A program made the position numbers and the translations under genes. Of a stretch of DNA of 34,878 nucleotides, positions 33,733 to 34,878 are shown in pieces. Source of the stretch: an uncultured Flavobacteriaceae bacterium (GTDB lineage: Bacteria > Bacteroidota > Bacteroidia > Flavobacteriales > Flavobacteriaceae); the NCBI GenBank assembly GCA_905479745.1, contig CAJQNO010000044.1, positions 1-34,878 on the forward strand, given 5' to 3'. The notes below the pieces were generated by a model. That model was not told the origin of the DNA. It ran no database searches and worked only from the letters and a program-made list of their open reading frames with translations. The stretch's first letter is position 1; every line of letters begins with the position of its first letter.

Positions 33733-34137
33733 ATGGAACTACACCTTAAGATCATCGGGACGTTACTCATGCTGCTGGCGCTAATTCATATTCCGTTTCC
33801 ACGTTATTTTAGGTGGAAGGAAGAATTGAAAGTGCTCAGTCTCATGAATAGTCAGATGATGCGGGTTCATACCTTTTTCATCGCACTTACAGTATTTCTA
33901 ATGGGTTTGCTGTGTTTTACTTCCTCCTATGAACTCGTCCATACAGCATTGGGCAGGAAGATTTGTTTGGGAATCGGGATCTTCTGGACGTGTCGACTAT
34001 TTATTCAACTTTTTGTGTATTCTACGAAATTATGGCGTGGCAAAGTGTTCGAAACTGCCATGCATCTTATTTTTACCATGCTATGGGTCTATCTCAGTTT
34101 TATTTTTCTGAAGGTCTATTTTATACCTGCCACTTAA
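33733..34137 (+). CDS. Four-helix membrane protein of unknown function
   Basis: A 134-residue protein with about four hydrophobic helices (KIIGTLLMLLALIHIPF, then HTFFIALTVFLMGLLCF, then ICLGIGIFWTCRLFIQLFV, then HLIFTMLWVYLSFIFL). No motif beyond the helices is recognised. The ATG comes 1 base after the stop of the methyltransferase gene, so it is part of the same transcript and probably the same membrane complex. It ends with a 4-base overlap with the convergent gene at 34134; no terminator hairpin is seen between them. Confidence 0.65.
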   Translation: MELHLKIIGTLLMLLALIHIPFPRYFRWKEELKVLSLMNSQMMRVHTFFIALTVFLMGLLCFTSSYELVHTALGRKICLGIGIFWTCRLFIQLFVYSTKLWRGKVFETAMHLIFTMLWVYLSFIFLKVYFIPAT

Positions 34138-34878
34138 TTATTGATACTGTCCATAACAGCTTCGATCAATTCTTCTGAAATGCTCCCAGCCGAAAGGCTA
34201 TCCATCTGTTTAAATTCATCAAGGTCTATCTCGATCCTGTTGGGCCAAATATCTTCGTCTGAAAGATTTTCGGAAGCCTTCCAGGTTTCTCCTAATTGTT
34301 CGAGAATAGCCGATTCCCATTGAGAAGGGTGCTTGGCGTCGATCCAGACCACGTCGCGGTATTCGGTGTCTACCAGGGCGAGATCGGGAGTTGCAGAGCC
34401 ATCAAATTTCTTACTGTCATCTCGTTTGGCAGCGATCGTACAGAAAACGAACATTCGCTTTCTTCCACCGATCTCTTTCACAAAAGGCCGGAATTCGACG
34501 GGCTTGTTAACGTTCCAATCGTATTCTTTACGCGACTCTATCACTTTTAAAGGCATGGCAGAGACCCCAGCCAATCCTTCTTTTTTAGCAGCGTGGTTAT
34601 AGTAGTATAATTTATCGGTGCCGTCTGCTGGTATCATAACACTAAAGGAGAGACTGGTTCGTTCTTCTCCAACCGGTTCAAGGCCAAACCAATGGTAGAG
34701 CCCGCTATACGCATCGGTTTCCATACCAGCGAAGTTGAAATCGGTTACAAAGGGTTGCATATTCTCATCGTCTTTTAGATCCGGGATCTTCACCGCAGTC
34801 TCCATGTTCCAGGGAAGGGGATCGGTAAAACCGCCTAAGAATTGCAGTGACTCAGCCTGGAGCCTTGATATTTTTTCG
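34134..34878 (-). CDS. Incomplete protein with a PD-(D/E)xK-like motif (5' truncated)
   Basis: A minus-strand frame open to the right edge. The first ATG is at 34803-34805, but 24 more codons upstream are also open (ISRLQAESLQFLGGF, then TDPLPWN), so the true start is probably outside the window. The visible product has strand-rich stretches and a notable segment ATPDLALVDTEYRDVVWIDAKH: Pro-Asp, then 15 residues on Asp-x-Lys at the end of a hydrophobic strand, which fits the PD-(D/E)xK nuclease-fold signature (inference). Acidic C-terminus (SEDLIEAV-type; SEELIEAVMDSINN). Function unassigned. The residues in the motif are at 34332-34388. Confidence 0.6.
   Translation of the reverse strand, partial: EKISRLQAESLQFLGGFTDPLPWNMETAVKIPDLKDDENMQPFVTDFNFAGMETDAYSGLYHWFGLEPVGEERTSLSFSVMIPADGTDKLYYYNHAAKKEGLAGVSAMPLKVIESRKEYDWNVNKPVEFRPFVKEIGGRKRMFVFCTIAAKRDDSKKFDGSATPDLALVDTEYRDVVWIDAKHPSQWESAILEQLGETWKASENLSDEDIWPNRIEIDLDEFKQMDSLSAGSISEELIEAVMDSINN

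Noticed and set aside
1..34878. CRISPR array, prophage, transposon, tRNA or rRNA
   Set aside because: No spaced direct repeats, terminal repeats, transposase or integrase motifs, and no cloverleaf or rRNA segments were recognised by eye on either strand.

Overview
The window reads as a stretch of marine Flavobacteriaceae-type chromosome (phylum Bacteroidota). The evidence is direct: the start-proximal promoters fit the Bacteroidota pattern (TTG, about 19-22 bases, TAnnTTTG) and Shine-Dalgarno sequences are largely absent. Many short secreted proteins and lipoproteins are present. The family content also fits: a TPR hybrid two-component regulator with an AraC output, a Porin_10-like outer-membrane protein, a piece resembling a type IX secretion C-terminal domain, and a flavobacterial surface-protein N-terminus. 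I see no phage, transposon, integrase, CRISPR array, rRNA or tRNA. The window looks like vertically inherited core and lineage-specific genes.

Layout. 1-3.5 kb: the start of a surface protein on the minus strand, then a plus-strand run of an ACC-deaminase-like PLP enzyme, a lipoprotein glucosaminidase with LysM, and hemL, closed by a strong bidirectional terminator. 3.5-5.8 kb (minus): two small Spy/CpxP-like periplasmic proteins and a diheme cytochrome lipoprotein with a fibronectin III domain. 6-10.4 kb: a secreted toroid-repeat protein, a large helical-repeat protein of unknown role, a duplicated YiaA/B membrane protein and a CPBP-fold membrane protein without its catalytic glutamates, with structured intergenic spacers between them. 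10.4-14 kb (minus): a MarR regulator with a perfect palindromic operator and its partner S41 peptidase, then lysS with an extra C-terminal winged-helix-like tail. 14-17 kb (minus): two paralogous thioredoxin-TPR proteins with a single active-site cysteine flank a membrane-anchored LuxR-type regulator. 17-20.4 kb: a 52-residue Pmp3/YqaE protein, a sulfatase lipoprotein, and a lipoprotein-lipB pair. 20.4-29.9 kb (minus): a TapB-like secreted protein, an OmpA-domain lipoprotein preceded by a chain of three very short genes, a 980-residue hybrid two-component regulator, a large surface lipoprotein and rnhB. 30-34.1 kb (plus): a putative porin, then a tightly packed cassette of DoxX-like, DUF2071, membrane methyltransferase and a four-helix membrane protein. 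The right edge holds an incomplete gene with a PD-(D/E)xK-like motif.

How parts may work together (inference). The LuxR/thioredoxin-TPR trio looks like a self-contained envelope-sensing unit. The short-ORF/OmpA operon lies directly downstream of, and co-directional with, the hybrid regulator and could be one of its targets. The DoxX/DUF2071/methyltransferase/four-helix cassette overlaps or nearly abuts at each junction and probably makes one membrane-associated activity. These three are the best candidates for uncharacterised systems here.
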